From NCBI GenBank assembly GCA_009733775.1, contig WOGZ01000008.1, positions 1 to 64,000 on the forward strand: DNA of 64,000 nt. Direction: 5' to 3'. Shown piece by piece: positions 1 to 10,317 of the stretch (the stretch's first letter is position 1; the number at the start of each line of letters is the position of its first letter). The notes beneath the pieces are model-generated. The model made no database searches. It was not told the origin of the DNA and saw only the letters and a list, made by a program, of their open reading frames with translations. The stretch comes from Alectoria sarmentosa (lineage: Eukaryota; Ascomycota; Lecanoromycetes; Lecanorales; Parmeliaceae). The translations under genes and the position numbers were made by a program.

Positions 1-666
1 ATTCGTAATTTATCGATAAATATTAATAAATTTAAAAATTTAATTTTTTATATATGAAATTCGCATTTGAGAATGTTTATTTATAAATCGGTTTTTCGTA
101 ACTTTTAAAACATTAATCGAATATGTTAAACGTGTTTTTTTTTAATTTTGTTATAAATAAGAATATTATTTAAATATGCTTGATAAAAGTCATTTAAATA
201 TTTAAAAAAAAATGTCGTTTATGTATTGTTGATAAATAATAAAATCATTTATTAATTTAAATAAAAACATTCGATATTTATATGTTTCAAAAAATGTGAT
301 AAATATAATAAAGTTTTCGTTATTTAAATATATTCGAAATTTATTGAAAATAACGATAATATTAAATCGTATAAAGTATTTATAATCTTGTATTTTTATT
401 AAAATCTTATTTATTAATGAAATAAAATATCGATTTCTTTTGATAATAGCGTTTAGTTTTCGATAGTTTATATAAAATCGTAGGTTTTTATTTGATTTTT
501 TAATAAATAAAATAAATGAGACGAATAAAGCATAATTAAATACGATAAATTCTTTTCTTAAATATTCGTTTAAATATTTTTTGATTTGTTCGAATTTATG
601 ATCTAATAATAAATAAATTCGATTTTTAAATAATGAACTTTTATTTGCTTTTTTAACGAATTTCAA
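1..666 (-). pseudogene. Reverse transcriptase relic of Ty3/gypsy pol
   Basis: The longest open stretch (666-202, 154 codons) matches the fingers and palm of gypsy RT: a RFYINYRKLNAI block (usually RxCVDYRxLN), then a stretch ending NDFIIYQQYINDIF (normally NAPATFQxxxN). Past a frame slip in a T-run at about 205-215, the frame continues as YLNNILIY at 176-153. There the YxDD catalytic pair (176-165) has become two asparagines, each explained by one G-to-A change. Further left the thumb region (KCEFHI) still reads with RIP-type stops. It is not functional. The relic is cut by the window edge. Confidence 0.85.
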
Positions 667-768
667 TTTGTGATCATAAAAACGATGTAAAAATAATATG
701 TTCGTTTGTGATTTATCAAAAACATTTGCGTAATTATGATAATTTATAAAGAGTTTATTAAGAATCTT

Positions 769-1050
769 TTAAAAAGTGAGAATTTTAGCATTATTGATTT
801 GAGCGTTTTTCGATATGTATGATTTATAACATCTTTTATATTTGGTTTCGAAATCATATAAATATGATTTATTGATCGATATTCGATTATCTCGTTGTAA
901 TTGTGATATAATTTCGAAAGGTTTATTGAAAATATCGTAGATTTTATTCATTGTTAAAGAAAAGAGTTTTTTTTTTTTGTTTCGAATTAAATAATAATAG
1001 ATCGATGCATCAATTTCAATAATATCGATAAATTTAAACTTTTTGATCAT
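769..1050 (-). pseudogene. Gypsy pol relic between gag and RT (protease/linker region)
   Basis: This is a 93-codon open stretch that carries segments found in fungal gypsy polyproteins just before RT: IEIDASIYYYLIRNK, LFSLTMNKIYDI and LQRDNRISINKSYLYD. The frame is the same strand as RT and lies upstream of it, as expected for gag-pro-RT order. The protease active-site triplet D-S/T-G is not visible in the open part. The reading frame is bounded by stops that fit RIP. I infer the family from these segments and from the neighbouring RT; it could equally be called a gag/pol linker. Confidence 0.6.
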
Positions 1051-1218
1051 CTTTTTTTTGAATGCTTTAAATGTTGATGTCGATTTTTTTTTATTTGAAA
1101 TGTTTTTGAAATGATTTATATCGAAATTATTTTTATTCGATTCATTTTTAACAATAAATTTAAAAGATCGTGTAATAATAATAAGTGATGTTTTTGATAA
1201 AACGATAGATTCTTAAAT

Positions 1219-1372
1219 TGTCATGATATGCCATGAGATCTGAAAGATCTGATAAGATAAGGCTAATGCGATTTTGATATACATACATATTTACTCCGCC
1301 TGCACACATAGATTTTTATATAAAATATCACCATATTAGATTTATGAATCACTTATTATTGATTTCGTGACA
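1219..1372 (+). repeat. Left LTR of the nested gag-only element
   Basis: This repeat is 154 bp and begins TGTCATGATATG and ends TTCGTGACA. It aligns without gaps to 3040-3193, with about 24 differences counted by eye, all of them transitions. Confidence 0.85.
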
Positions 1373-1860
1373 GAATGATAGCAACACCTGTACATCAAAT
1401 GTTTATTTAAACGTTATATATAAAGTTTGTGTTAAAATCTAATAGCACAACGCTTCAAGCCGGATCTTTCATATATTCGCTATCATCGAATATCATTTAA
1501 CAAAAAACCATCGTTCAAATCGATCCTTTTGATAGGTCTGTTGATATCATAATGACTTCGATTATTAAGAGTCAGAAATAGTAATAAAATATTGATCAAT
1601 CAGGCTTGTTCAGTTAGTTTAATCTATCAAATATCACCTTCGCATCATTTACTTTTACGGATGCAAAAATCGATCAATTGATGAACATGATGAGAGGTTT
1701 AATCATTTGAATGAATATTATAAAGGCTAGATTCAGATTTATTACATTCATTTTATCATCAGTTTTAATTGCATTTGCTTCGTCTGCTTCGCAATCGCAA
1801 TTCACTCAATCAATCATAATTTAAGAAGATAAGCGATGAAGGTTTAAGGAAATCGAATAT

Positions 1861-2760
1861 TTTGATGATACCGGCGATATGTATATATTCGTGAATCGTT
1901 TGTTCAGCATAATCACAAACACAAATAGAGGAGTCAAATTGATATAAATCAACTTGATAACATTACTCAAGGATAAAGCATTTAATTGATATTATTACGA
2001 GTTATCAGACGTTATCAAATGGACTCTCAATACAAATGCGCTATTGAATTCATGATGTCAGGCACTTATCGAGCGATTTGGGCTTAGTTATTTTAAACTC
2101 ATGATTCAATTGAAAGCATATTAGTATACACGAAAGGATGCATTCAATAAAAAGAACGTTATTATCTATATTCAAAACATCATGAGGATCACGAAAGGTC
2201 TCAAATGAAATCAGCAAGACGGCCTTATGACAGTCTTTCATTATTTCGAGTCAGGTTTATAGCGAGACCTGAACTCACTTAATGCAGGTTTTACACAATT
2301 TATCAAATAGGTATAACTACGTCAAGAGGTTTGATATCAAGTCTATATCATATACGGTCTGAAATTACGTTCATCTGATCTTTATTCACAGTCACGTGAA
2401 TAACAGTTTCATCAATAACAGTAGTATCGTTCATTTATAAGACCTTCGCAGCAATTATACTCATTGAGACCTTTATAGCAATCGTATTCGGTTAGATTAC
2501 AGCAGCAATAGATCTATTGGGGTGAAGAAGAGAAGGAATAGACGTATAATTCATCAATAGACAGTTATCATGCGACACTTACAAACCACCTCTTAATGTA
2601 TATATCACATCGTTATGACAATACATATGATAATGAAGGAAACGAGGTTATGGTTCATTGAGCCTCTACAGGCGAGGATTATAGGTGCACTCATAAAGGA
2701 TACACCTACTATCATTAAGCCCTTTGATTGATTGGAAAATCGGCGCTAAATCAGCATCTG
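1861..2760 (+). pseudogene. Gag-like relic of the nested element
   Basis: One plus-strand frame can be followed for hundreds of bases through many stops: FDDTGDMYIFVNRLF, then KAFN-stop-YYYELSDV, then stop-CQALIERFG, further on stop-RDLNSLN. This matches the layout of gag proteins of fungal LTR elements (a 'W..hELsd' block, a 'WC.aLe.RF' block, an 'lrRDL' block). The stops are where TGG, CAG or CAA would be expected, as RIP predicts. Near 2680-2760 the text resembles a Cys-containing finger (YRCTH) followed by SALNQHL, possibly the C-terminal zinc finger. Family assignment is from motif order only. Confidence 0.6.
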
Positions 2761-3039
2761 GTTCGGCTAAACCTCGGACATAATGTCATTCGACTGCTTT
2801 CATAAATGGATGAATGAATGTGATGAAGGATTTGAAGAATCCATGTTTATCAAAATTGCGATCGAAGAATGCGGCTTTAAAAGTACTAATCTTCGATTAT
2901 TATTCTCACTTTATATGTATGCATGATTTACCCCAGTTTAATAAGACACAATATAGTCAAATCCACCTCACTGCCGCTATCTCGCTGTCGTCATCATTTG
3001 ATCATGAAAATATAGCTTTTTTTGTTTTTTATGAGCACT

Positions 3040-3193
3040 TATCATGATATGTTATGAGATTTAAAAGATCTGATAAGATAAGGCTAGTGCGATCTTGGCA
3101 CATATATATATTTACTTCGTTTGCACACATAAATTTTTATATAGAATATCACCACACCAGATTTATAAGTCACTCATTATTGATTCCGTGACA
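3040..3193 (+). repeat. Right LTR of the nested gag-only element
   Basis: This repeat is 154 bp and begins TATCATGATATG (the initial G has become A) and ends TCCGTGACA. The flanking TAAAT at 3194-3198 repeats the TAAAT at 1214-1218. Confidence 0.85.
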
Positions 3194-3699
3194 TAAATGC
3201 TAATGTCTTATTATCATCATATTCACATCGTTTAAACACAAACAACATTTTATTTTTTAACATATCGAGTACGACTTTATATTTGTTCATTTATGATTTT
3301 TCGAGAATCAAATCGTGTTGTTTTAACGAAGCGATAAAAATAAAATAAGATTCTTTTTTATGATTATATATGTTCAAAGTAAATAAAAGATAATGAGTGA
3401 TAAATTGTTTGAATAATCGTTTATTATAATTTCATAATAATTTTGATTTAAAAAGAAAATAAAACTCGATTTATAAACGTTTATATATTTTAAATACGAT
3501 AATTTTATTAATGACGATGTAGATCTCGATACATTCGCAATTCATAAAAAAATTCAAAAATGTTATTTATTAATTTTGTGATAATAACGTAATTGTTATT
3601 CGAAAAAAACGTCGTGTTAAAAAATCATTTGAAATATTCGTTAAACACATATTCGTATTATCTTTTATCGTGATTTTAAAAAAAATTAATCTTTTTTCG

Positions 3700-4350
3700 A
3701 ATTATTTAAAGAGTTTTTCAAATCATTATCGTCGTTATTATTTACTTTTATAATATGCATTCGAGCAATTTTTTTATTCGATTAAAAATAATCACGTTTG
3801 ATATGTTTAATTTGATTGCAATTATAATACATAAACTTTTTAATATCGATTTCGACTTTAATTTTAATAAATGAGATCGATATAATAAGTTTTATAAATG
3901 TTATTATAATGCGAGTAATTCTCGTTATTAAAATAATTGATTTTCTTATTAAAAATGCAATCTTAAATGTGAATGTTTTAAATTTTTTTTCATATTTAAC
4001 ACGCTAAATGTTATTCAATTTTCGTAAATATTTTTTAATAAATGTCAATTCGCTAAAACTTTCGTATGCGTTTTAATTCTTTTATAAATTTTTACGAATC
4101 TTTAAACGTAAATGTCGTATCATATTATCTTTATCTTTATTAATAATTTAATTTAATCGAATGAAATCGACGTAAAATTTTATGAAAAATATGATATTTT
4201 GCTGAAATGAATCATATTATTATTTCGCATTGTTTTATCAATTAAAGTTTTCGTGAATGTCGATTAAATCATTTATTATCTCTTTATAAAATTGATATAA
4301 ATTCGAATAATTTCTTAATCGACGTTTTATGATTTGTTTTAAAGCTTTTT
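3700..4350 (-). pseudogene. Gypsy gag relic with destroyed CCHC zinc knuckle
   Basis: On the minus strand a broken frame reads from about 4340 (IIKRRLRNYSNLYQFY) to about 3700. At 3829-3788 lies a 14-residue block with exact CX2CX4HX4C spacing, read as YYNCNQIKHIKRDY. The first and last cysteines are tyrosine (TGT to TAT type) and the usual glycine is asparagine. Such a nucleic-acid-binding knuckle closes the gag of Ty3/gypsy and copia elements. Its place upstream of protease and RT on the same strand supports one element. It is non-functional. Confidence 0.65.
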
Positions 4351-5698
4351 TTTTTAATTTAAAAATAACATAAATTAACTTGAATTCAGTAATAAAATAT
4401 TAATCATAATTAATAATAAATTTATAATTCATTTTGAAAAATTAATCGTTTTATATAAAACTTTTTTTATTCGTAAAAATAAAAGGATTAAATAATTTAA
4501 AAAACTTATTCTTCTTTAATACAGGTCGATTTGTAAATTTATTATAAAAAAGTTTATTTTTTAAATCGTCGTTTGAATCGTTTTTTAGTGATTAATGTTT
4601 TATCGTATTGATTTTTCGTTATAGTTATATTATTTGCTTTTGTTAATCACGAACGATGTTATTTGTTTATTTAATCATAAACTCAAATTAATATAAATTA
4701 TTTATAATCTCGTTTTTATTGATAATAATTTTATGATGATAAATTGAAAAGTTATAAAAATCGTTTCGTTTAAAACGAAATTGATTTAATATATTAAGAA
4801 ACTTTTTAAGTGCAGCTTTCGTTTAATGTAATAATTGTTTATTAATAAAAATGTATCATAAATCTGACTCATGTTGTTGAAAGTCTTCGAGGTTTTTAAA
4901 TATGATTGAAATACGACGTGATTTGATTTTGTTCAAGAGATTTTGAATGTGATTTATTTTTTTCATTTCGATAAAGGTTATCGATAAAAAATAAAATAAA
5001 ATGAAAAAAAACAAAAGAGAAGAAGAAAAAGAGAAGTTTAAATATTTCGAAAAATGTAATGTTAAAGAGTATTGTGATAAAGAAAAGTGTTAACATTTCT
5101 CATTTAATATATTTAATGATTTTCGTGTGATAAAGAAATTTGATTTATTATTTAAAAAATAACAAAGGATGCTATTCAATCGTTTATTTATTTATTAAAC
5201 TTTTATAAAAATAATGTGTTAATTAAATAACGTTCTTTTAGTTTCGTTATTTATATAAAAGATATTTATTATATTATCGTCGATTTCGTGCGAGGAAATT
5301 TAATAATGCGAAATGAAAAAGAAAAACTTTGAAAAGTTATAAAATCGTGATTTTTTATTCGATGATGATGTCGTGAAAGATTTGAGTATCTTTAATAATG
5401 ATTTTTCGAACGATATAATCGATGTTATTTTAATTTGAATTATATAAAAATGATGTGTGATTATTTTTTTCGATTCGTTAATTAAACGAATATTTTAATA
5501 TCTTTTTTATATTCGTTATTGTTAATGAAACGAATCATTATTTCGATGCGAATTATTTGAATTTCAATTATCGTAAGTGATCTGACTTAAGAATACGATA
5601 TCTTAATAATTTTTATATTTTGATAAAGTCTTTATTAACACGATTTTTTGAATTCGTTAATTGATACGAATGAAATGAGTGAGATGATTTAATTATAA

Positions 5699-5902
5699 TA
5701 TTAAAATCAATATAAAGTTATATTATATAAGTATATTAAATAAAACAATTAAGTAAAAAGAAAATATGTATATAAAAAGAAGACATTTATATGAAAATAA
5801 ATGTCTTTATTAAATTACGTTAAATTCAATTGAATAGTGTTAAAGGAATATAATGTTAAAGAAAATTTAATTTTATTAAAAATGTAAAATACGCTCGTAA
5901 CA
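5699..5902 (-). repeat. RIPed LTR (likely 5' LTR of the gypsy element)
   Basis: This 204-bp segment aligns along its length with the well-preserved solo LTR at 7311-7506. Minus-strand starts are TGTTACGAGCGTATTTTACA here and TGTTACGAGCGTACCCTACA there. The plus-strand starts are TATTAAAATC here and TGTCAGAACC there, so most visible changes near both ends are C-to-T or G-to-A. Both contain a hairpin at the same relative place. No matching 5-bp duplication is seen on its two sides (TATAA against ATAAA), which fits a 5' LTR whose partner is outside the window. Confidence 0.7.
5780..5807. repeat. Hairpin inside the RIPed LTR
   Basis: An 11-bp perfect inverted repeat (AAGACATTTAT ... ATAAATGTCTT) encloses a 6-base loop. 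The solo LTR has a 6-bp GGCCTA/TAGGCC hairpin at the equivalent place (about 7401-7416). This suggests a conserved LTR structure such as an RNA 3'-end hairpin (inference). Confidence 0.5.
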
Positions 5903-7305
5903 ATAAAAGCGTTATACGATGAAATCGTAATAAATGAAATTTGATAATATAATATATATTTAAACGATATAATATATTCACGAGCATAATTATTTTCAAC
6001 AATTAATAATAAATATAAAGTAAGCGAATTGTTATCGAATATATATTTTTTGATTTTAATGTTAAATGTGATTTTTTCGTTTTTTTAAAACGATTTTATA
6101 TTGAATTTATATTATATAAATTTCATTTTATTATTATTAAGCGAATTGATATTAATAACGTCTTTTTGAATGATAAAAAAATAATGTAATTTCGTTTTCG
6201 CCTTCGATTAAATTGATTTTTTATCATTTTTTTACGAACGAAATTGTTGATTTTTTTGAATATTTATAATTTTTAAAATCTTTTATTAACGTTTTTATTT
6301 TATTTTTATTATTATCATTAATCGTCGTTTATAAATCGTTTAATTAATAATTAAATTGAATTATTATTAATGCTCGCATTTTAATAACAAAATTAAATTA
6401 AAAAAAGCGATAAAAGCATAAATTGTTCGATTGCATAAAAGTTAAATTTTCGTTAATAAGCATTATTTAATTAAATATCGCTTTTTTGAATTTATAAATC
6501 GTTTTTTATTTATTAATAATTTCGACGATAATATATTATATAAAAATTTAAATAATCAATTCGATAATAATGAATTGAATTATAAAAGATTTAAAAGAAA
6601 TTTAATTATCGAAAAAAAACGCTATCGCTTAAAAGACTTCGATTTATTAAATTTTAATAATAACGTAATTATTATATAAGATTTTATAATAAATTTTAAA
6701 TTAAATATCTTGATAATAAATATAATAAATACGTTTATTTTTGTTATAATTTCATTTTCCTCGACTTAATCGAATGAGAATTATTTATTATTAAAGATTA
6801 TAAAAGTGTTTACACGCTTTTTTCTCGTAAAAGATTTTTTAAAATTGAATTTTTTGCGTGATAATATAATTATAACGATATAATTTATAAATGTGATAAA
6901 TTTTTTTTTTTATATATTTATATTATATTATTTAATTTATATTATATCGTTTATTTAAATAATTTCAATTTTAATTCGATTAAAAAAATGAAATAATTAT
7001 TAAAACGATTATTTTATTTTTTACGTGATTTTAATAATAATGTAAATAAAAAATAACGAGATTGATTATTAATCGAATATAAATAATAACGATAACGATA
7101 ATAATAACAACGATAAATAAATCGAGGTTTAAAAAGATTATATTTATTTTGAATGATCAATGAATTATACACGATTTCAAATTTACACGATTTTATTATT
7201 ATATCATGATTTTACCTTCTGCGTACATTTGACGGTCGTTTAAATAAAAAATTGCGGGGGCGGCTGCAAGTTTTGCGTTCCCGTCAAGGGTTTTGCAAAA
7301 AGAAG
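5903..7305. other. AT-rich stretch with no recognisable gene
   Basis: This stretch has the same extreme A/T composition as the gypsy relic, with no open frame of note on either strand. It is probably more RIPed repeat sequence, but I see no protein motif or terminal repeat to name it. Composition turns normal at about 7220-7260. Confidence 0.6.
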
Positions 7306-7310
7306 TAACC

Positions 7311-7506
7311 TGTCAGAACCAGCATAAAGTCTGAGATCATATGGGTGTATGTAACGAGGATAATAAGTTTAAGGAGAGAAGATTATGTAAGAGGGAAGGA
7401 GGCCTATATGTAGGCCGCAGGACCACGCTAGGCCCGATGGGGCATAGCCGGTGTCATGGCATGAAAAGGTGTCAAAAGGGATGCCATGTAGGGTACGCTC
7501 GTAACA
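7311..7506. repeat. Solo LTR with 5-bp target duplication
   Basis: This is a 196-bp segment, TG...CA in either orientation, flanked on both sides by TAACC (7306-7310 and 7507-7511). It is homologous to the RIPed LTR at 5699-5902 but keeps G/C bases throughout. No internal retroelement sequence is attached, so it is a solo LTR left by recombination between two LTRs. It lies immediately outside the AT-rich block. Confidence 0.85.
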
Positions 7507-7511
7507 TAACC

Positions 7512-8073
7512 TAATACAGGTAATGTTTACTCGTAATGACCCACCAACACGCTGGCGCGATGCTGGTCCTTTGCAGGTGCGTGGATGTACAACGCTAACG
7601 GATCAGAATCTAAAGACTTGCCCGGTCTGTTTGTAAATTGGAGTTTCACCTTAATCGTACTGGTTCGATTTCTAATGGCGCTGATGTAATGGTTTTGTTT
7701 GCTATTTCTAGAGCATTTGACCTATCTCTATGCCATTGTCATGACCCACAACCACGAGTACATGATAGTCACACACGTTATGTCTTCAATGTCTTGACCA
7801 AGCATGTTGTTCTGGGACTTCTTAGCTTATTAGGGCAGGATGCAAGGGGTGGCAATCTGCGTGACAGCTATTGACTGGGTTGCAAAAAATAGAAGAGTTT
7901 GTTTTTCACAATGGTAAGTCAGTAATAGGTATGAGAGGTGACAGCCTCGGTTTGATGCTTTTGATGCTCTAGTACCCTCAAAGATCCAAGACTTAGCCAA
8001 GTCATCTCGCTGTAAGCTCCTGACGCCCGCTTATGCGTGTTGGTACACATGATGTTTTCATTATGTTCGATCC
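7512..8073. other. Intergenic, 3' flank of RPB3
   Basis: I see no gene here. Short open frames on both strands have no recognisable content. The right end should hold the RPB3 3'UTR and polyadenylation site. Confidence 0.5.
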
Positions 8074-9208
8074 TTATTGGTTCCATCCGTTTTGCCCGTA
8101 AGGAGTCGCACCATAAGGTGTTGCCGCTCCACCCCATGCACTCGTCGCTCCTCCATTAACATAAGGTGTCGTATATCCTTGATCGGCCCCATACTCTCCG
8201 CCCTGTGGCATACCGTCTGGACTTTGTCCTCCAAAGCCGTCAGCGTCCGCTTCGCCAGGCCTCGACTCATCACCTGTAAGTTCTTGTAAGACGGCGGCAA
8301 GTTTTTGTTGCATGACTTTAATGCCTTGTTGTACGACCGCGTCGGGTTCCAGGTTGCCAACGGACTCAAGCTCAAAGAAGAACTGGGAAGGGGTGGCATT
8401 GTAGTCGAAAGGTTCGCCGTCTTGGGGTGCTTCTTCCCATTCGGCGTTCTTGGATTTTGGCCTGGGAGATTTGAAATATCAGCAAACCTTGGCCTCTAAG
8501 TATTCATGAAGCAATCAAGGTAGCTTACCATTCCTTGACTGGATCCTCCTCATACCAATAGTCCAGATGCTTCAGCTTATTATGGGGATCATACTCAAAT
8601 CCCACCGCACTCGTAGGCGCCCACTTTGCATGCTCCTTCGCAATTCCTTTCTTCGCAATGCACTTCATTATCACCTCCTGTCCCTTCCTCAGCTTGCAAA
8701 TCACCGATCCCTGTCCAGCCTCATCCGTGATAACGGGATTCCCCACCCACTCATTCGGTCTTGGATCAGAAACAATTAGATCTCTTGCATAAACCTTTAC
8801 AACATCATCGTTGTCTTTCGAGCACTTGGCATTCATCATGATGGTGACGGAGCAATTTTCGCAATACTGGTCGCAGTCGCAGTCTCGGGTGTAGAGGACG
8901 TCTTCTATTTGGCGGGAATTCAAGGGGATGAGACCGAGTCGGTGAGCAATGAATTCGTCAGCGAGAACAGAGGTGTTGACTTCGACTTCAACAAGATCGA
9001 TAGCCATGGTTGGGACTTCAGCGAGGATGGTTCGGCGGAGAGAGTTCGCGAAGGCGAGGTCTACATTAGTAAGGGTGAAGTCGACATGGCCGGTGGCAGC
9101 CTAGAATTACGGTCAGCCTTGAAGGGCATATACCCAAGCAGGACAGTTTACCTCGCGCACGGTGACTCGAGGTCCCACCTCATCAACGTCCATATTGTCG
9201 TAATCCAT
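8074..9208 (-). CDS. RPB3: RNA polymerase II subunit RPB3
   Basis: RPB3 is the alpha-like subunit of RNA polymerase II; it pairs with RPB11 and seeds enzyme assembly in the nucleus. The gene reads as three exons, 9208-9152, 9100-8529 and 8461-8074, giving 338 residues. Introns are 51 and 67 bp with GT/AG ends. The start MDYDNMDVDEVGP runs into the alpha motif (VDFTLTNVDLAFANSLRRT) and the EVPTMAIDLVEVEVN block. A zinc-binding set C93-x-C95-x3-C99-x2-C102 follows. The C-terminal tail (about residues 255-338) is a variable, Gly/Ala-rich fungal extension ending GQNGWNQ. It is divergently transcribed from LSM1. Confidence 0.95.
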
Positions 9209-9560
9209 GACGACGATTGTGCAACAGCGCAAGCCCGCTCAAGGCCGTCTTAGTACGAAGGTTCGTACATGCAAGAAACTTTCAGGTGAGAGTGGATGGA
9301 ATTGTCGTCCAGCGGCGTTTCTTGTCGTCGTACCCAGGGATCGAGCAGTGAAGTTGCTCTGAGGAATTCTCGAGCATCTGTAGCAAGCCATAAGGCTGAA
9401 GGGCCCTGTCTGCATAAAGTAAAGCGGGAATACCCGCCACGACAATGCAGTGCCGCAGCAATCTGCATGTCAATATGGAAAGTGAGGTTTTGTCGATCAA
9501 ACGTTTCACAGTCTACGCAATGGATATACCCTGAAATATTAGTTGATACTTATTAAATTT
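9209..9560. promoter_or_regulatory. Divergent promoter between RPB3 and LSM1
   Basis: These 352 bp separate the two start codons and must hold both 5'UTRs and promoters. I see no clear TATA box; open frames across it on the minus strand are without recognisable content. Shared control of the two housekeeping genes is inferred from arrangement only. Confidence 0.5.
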
Positions 9561-10317
9561 ATGGAGAACTTGTCAATACAAGACCTGCCGCCAGAGGGAG
9601 GCCCAAACAATGTGGCTCCGCCGCTAGGAGGACCTCCCCAACTCCCGCCGCAGGTATGCTTTGTATCGCGTTGCTGTCATTGTGGATGCTGATAACGTAG
9701 ATGTTTACTACCGCTGCCCAGCTCCTGGATCTGACAGACAGTGAGACTCCCTCGGGATGACCACATTACCAAAGATCGAATGACGAGAGTATCTGTGACT
9801 GACCAAGGCGGGTGCCATTCAAAATCTACAGAGAAGCTAGTCTTGGTTCTTCGAGACGGAAGAAAGCTCATTGGAGTATTGAGAAGCTGGGATCAATTCG
9901 GTACGGAACGAACAGGGCTGAAGAGAGAATACGTGTACTGAACAGTGGCTCCTTTGGTTGCACAGCCAATCTAGTCCTGCAGGATACGATTGAGCGCATC
10001 TTCGTCCAGGAAGTCTACGCTGACGTTGTGCGCGGCATATTTCTGGTTCGAGGCGAGAATGTCCTTCTTCTTGGTGAAATTGTACGGCTTCTTCTTTGGC
10101 CACCCTCGATTCGCACGTATTCTCTGATATCCTCTCAATCTAGGATCTTGACAAGGACGACTATATACCCGAACCTTATCGCAAAGTATCTCCGGAGGAA
10201 GTGCACGCCTTGACCGTGAAAGCGAACAACGAAAAGAAACAGACCGATAAGGTGCGCGCCACGAAGTTGCACAAGCTTGGATTCGAGGTCGAACATAGTG
10301 GGGAGATCTTGTTTTAG
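9561..10317 (+). CDS. LSM1: Sm-like protein LSM1 (mRNA decapping activator)
   Basis: LSM1 is the cytoplasmic subunit of the LSM1-7 ring that binds deadenylated mRNA 3' ends with PAT1 and promotes decapping. There are five exons: 9561-9653, 9701-9740, 9832-9900, 9966-10081 and 10144-10317, giving 163 residues; all junctions are GT/AG and phase-consistent. The N-terminus is a Pro-rich leader (about residues 1-31). The Sm1 motif (KKLVLVLRDGRKLIGVLRS) continues with DQFANLVLQDTIERI, and the Sm2 motif with RGIFLVRGENVLLLGEID, ending in the LSM1-type C-terminal extension. Introns are dense for so small a gene, as is usual for LSM genes in filamentous ascomycetes. A minus-strand open frame across it (to 10813) is a shadow. 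Confidence 0.95.

Larger units (their letters stand above)
1219..3193 (+). mobile_element. Nested gag-only LTR retrotransposon (TR-GAG type), 1975 bp
   Basis: Two 154-bp direct repeats (1219-1372 and 3040-3193) bound the element. The left copy starts TG and both end CA. The 5-bp sequence TAAAT occurs immediately before (1214-1218) and immediately after (3194-3198), a target-site duplication. The 1667-bp interior holds one plus-strand gag-like relic and no sign of protease, RT or integrase; it is also too short for them. It must therefore have been mobilised by proteins of another element. It sits in a minus-strand gypsy copy between gag and protease. I could not recognise a primer-binding site or polypurine tract. 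Confidence 0.85.
1..5902 (-). mobile_element. RIP-degraded Ty3/gypsy LTR retrotransposon (incomplete, runs off the left edge)
   Basis: Reading leftward on the minus strand the order is LTR (5902-5699), gag relic (about 4350-3700, with a ruined CCHC zinc knuckle), protease/linker relic (1050-769) and reverse transcriptase (666 to base 1). This is the Ty3/gypsy gag-pol order; RNase H, integrase and the second LTR would lie outside the window. A separate element (1219-3193) has inserted between gag and protease. All parts carry stops and transition-type substitutions, so the copy is dead. The assignment of the 5699-5902 LTR to this same copy rests on orientation and distance (about 1.3 kb upstream of gag) and could be wrong if several RIPed elements are stacked here. 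Confidence 0.75.
1..7230. other. AT-rich isochore shaped by RIP
   Basis: This block is strikingly A/T-rich with almost no long open frames. It contrasts sharply with the balanced composition after about 7230. Recognisable retroelement proteins inside it are riddled with changes explained by C-to-T or G-to-A: Cys to Tyr, Gly to Asn or Lys, Asp to Asn, and TGG, CAA or CAG to stop. This is the classic outcome of repeat-induced point mutation in Pezizomycotina. The two LTRs of the nested element differ only by transitions. I see no host gene in it. The middle part (1219-3193) is less AT-rich, which suggests a later insertion or milder RIP. Confidence 0.9.

Noticed and set aside
4896..5096. 66-codon minus-strand frame rich in Phe
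   Set aside because: It is composition-driven in AT-rich RIPed DNA, and the Phe-rich text matches no family.
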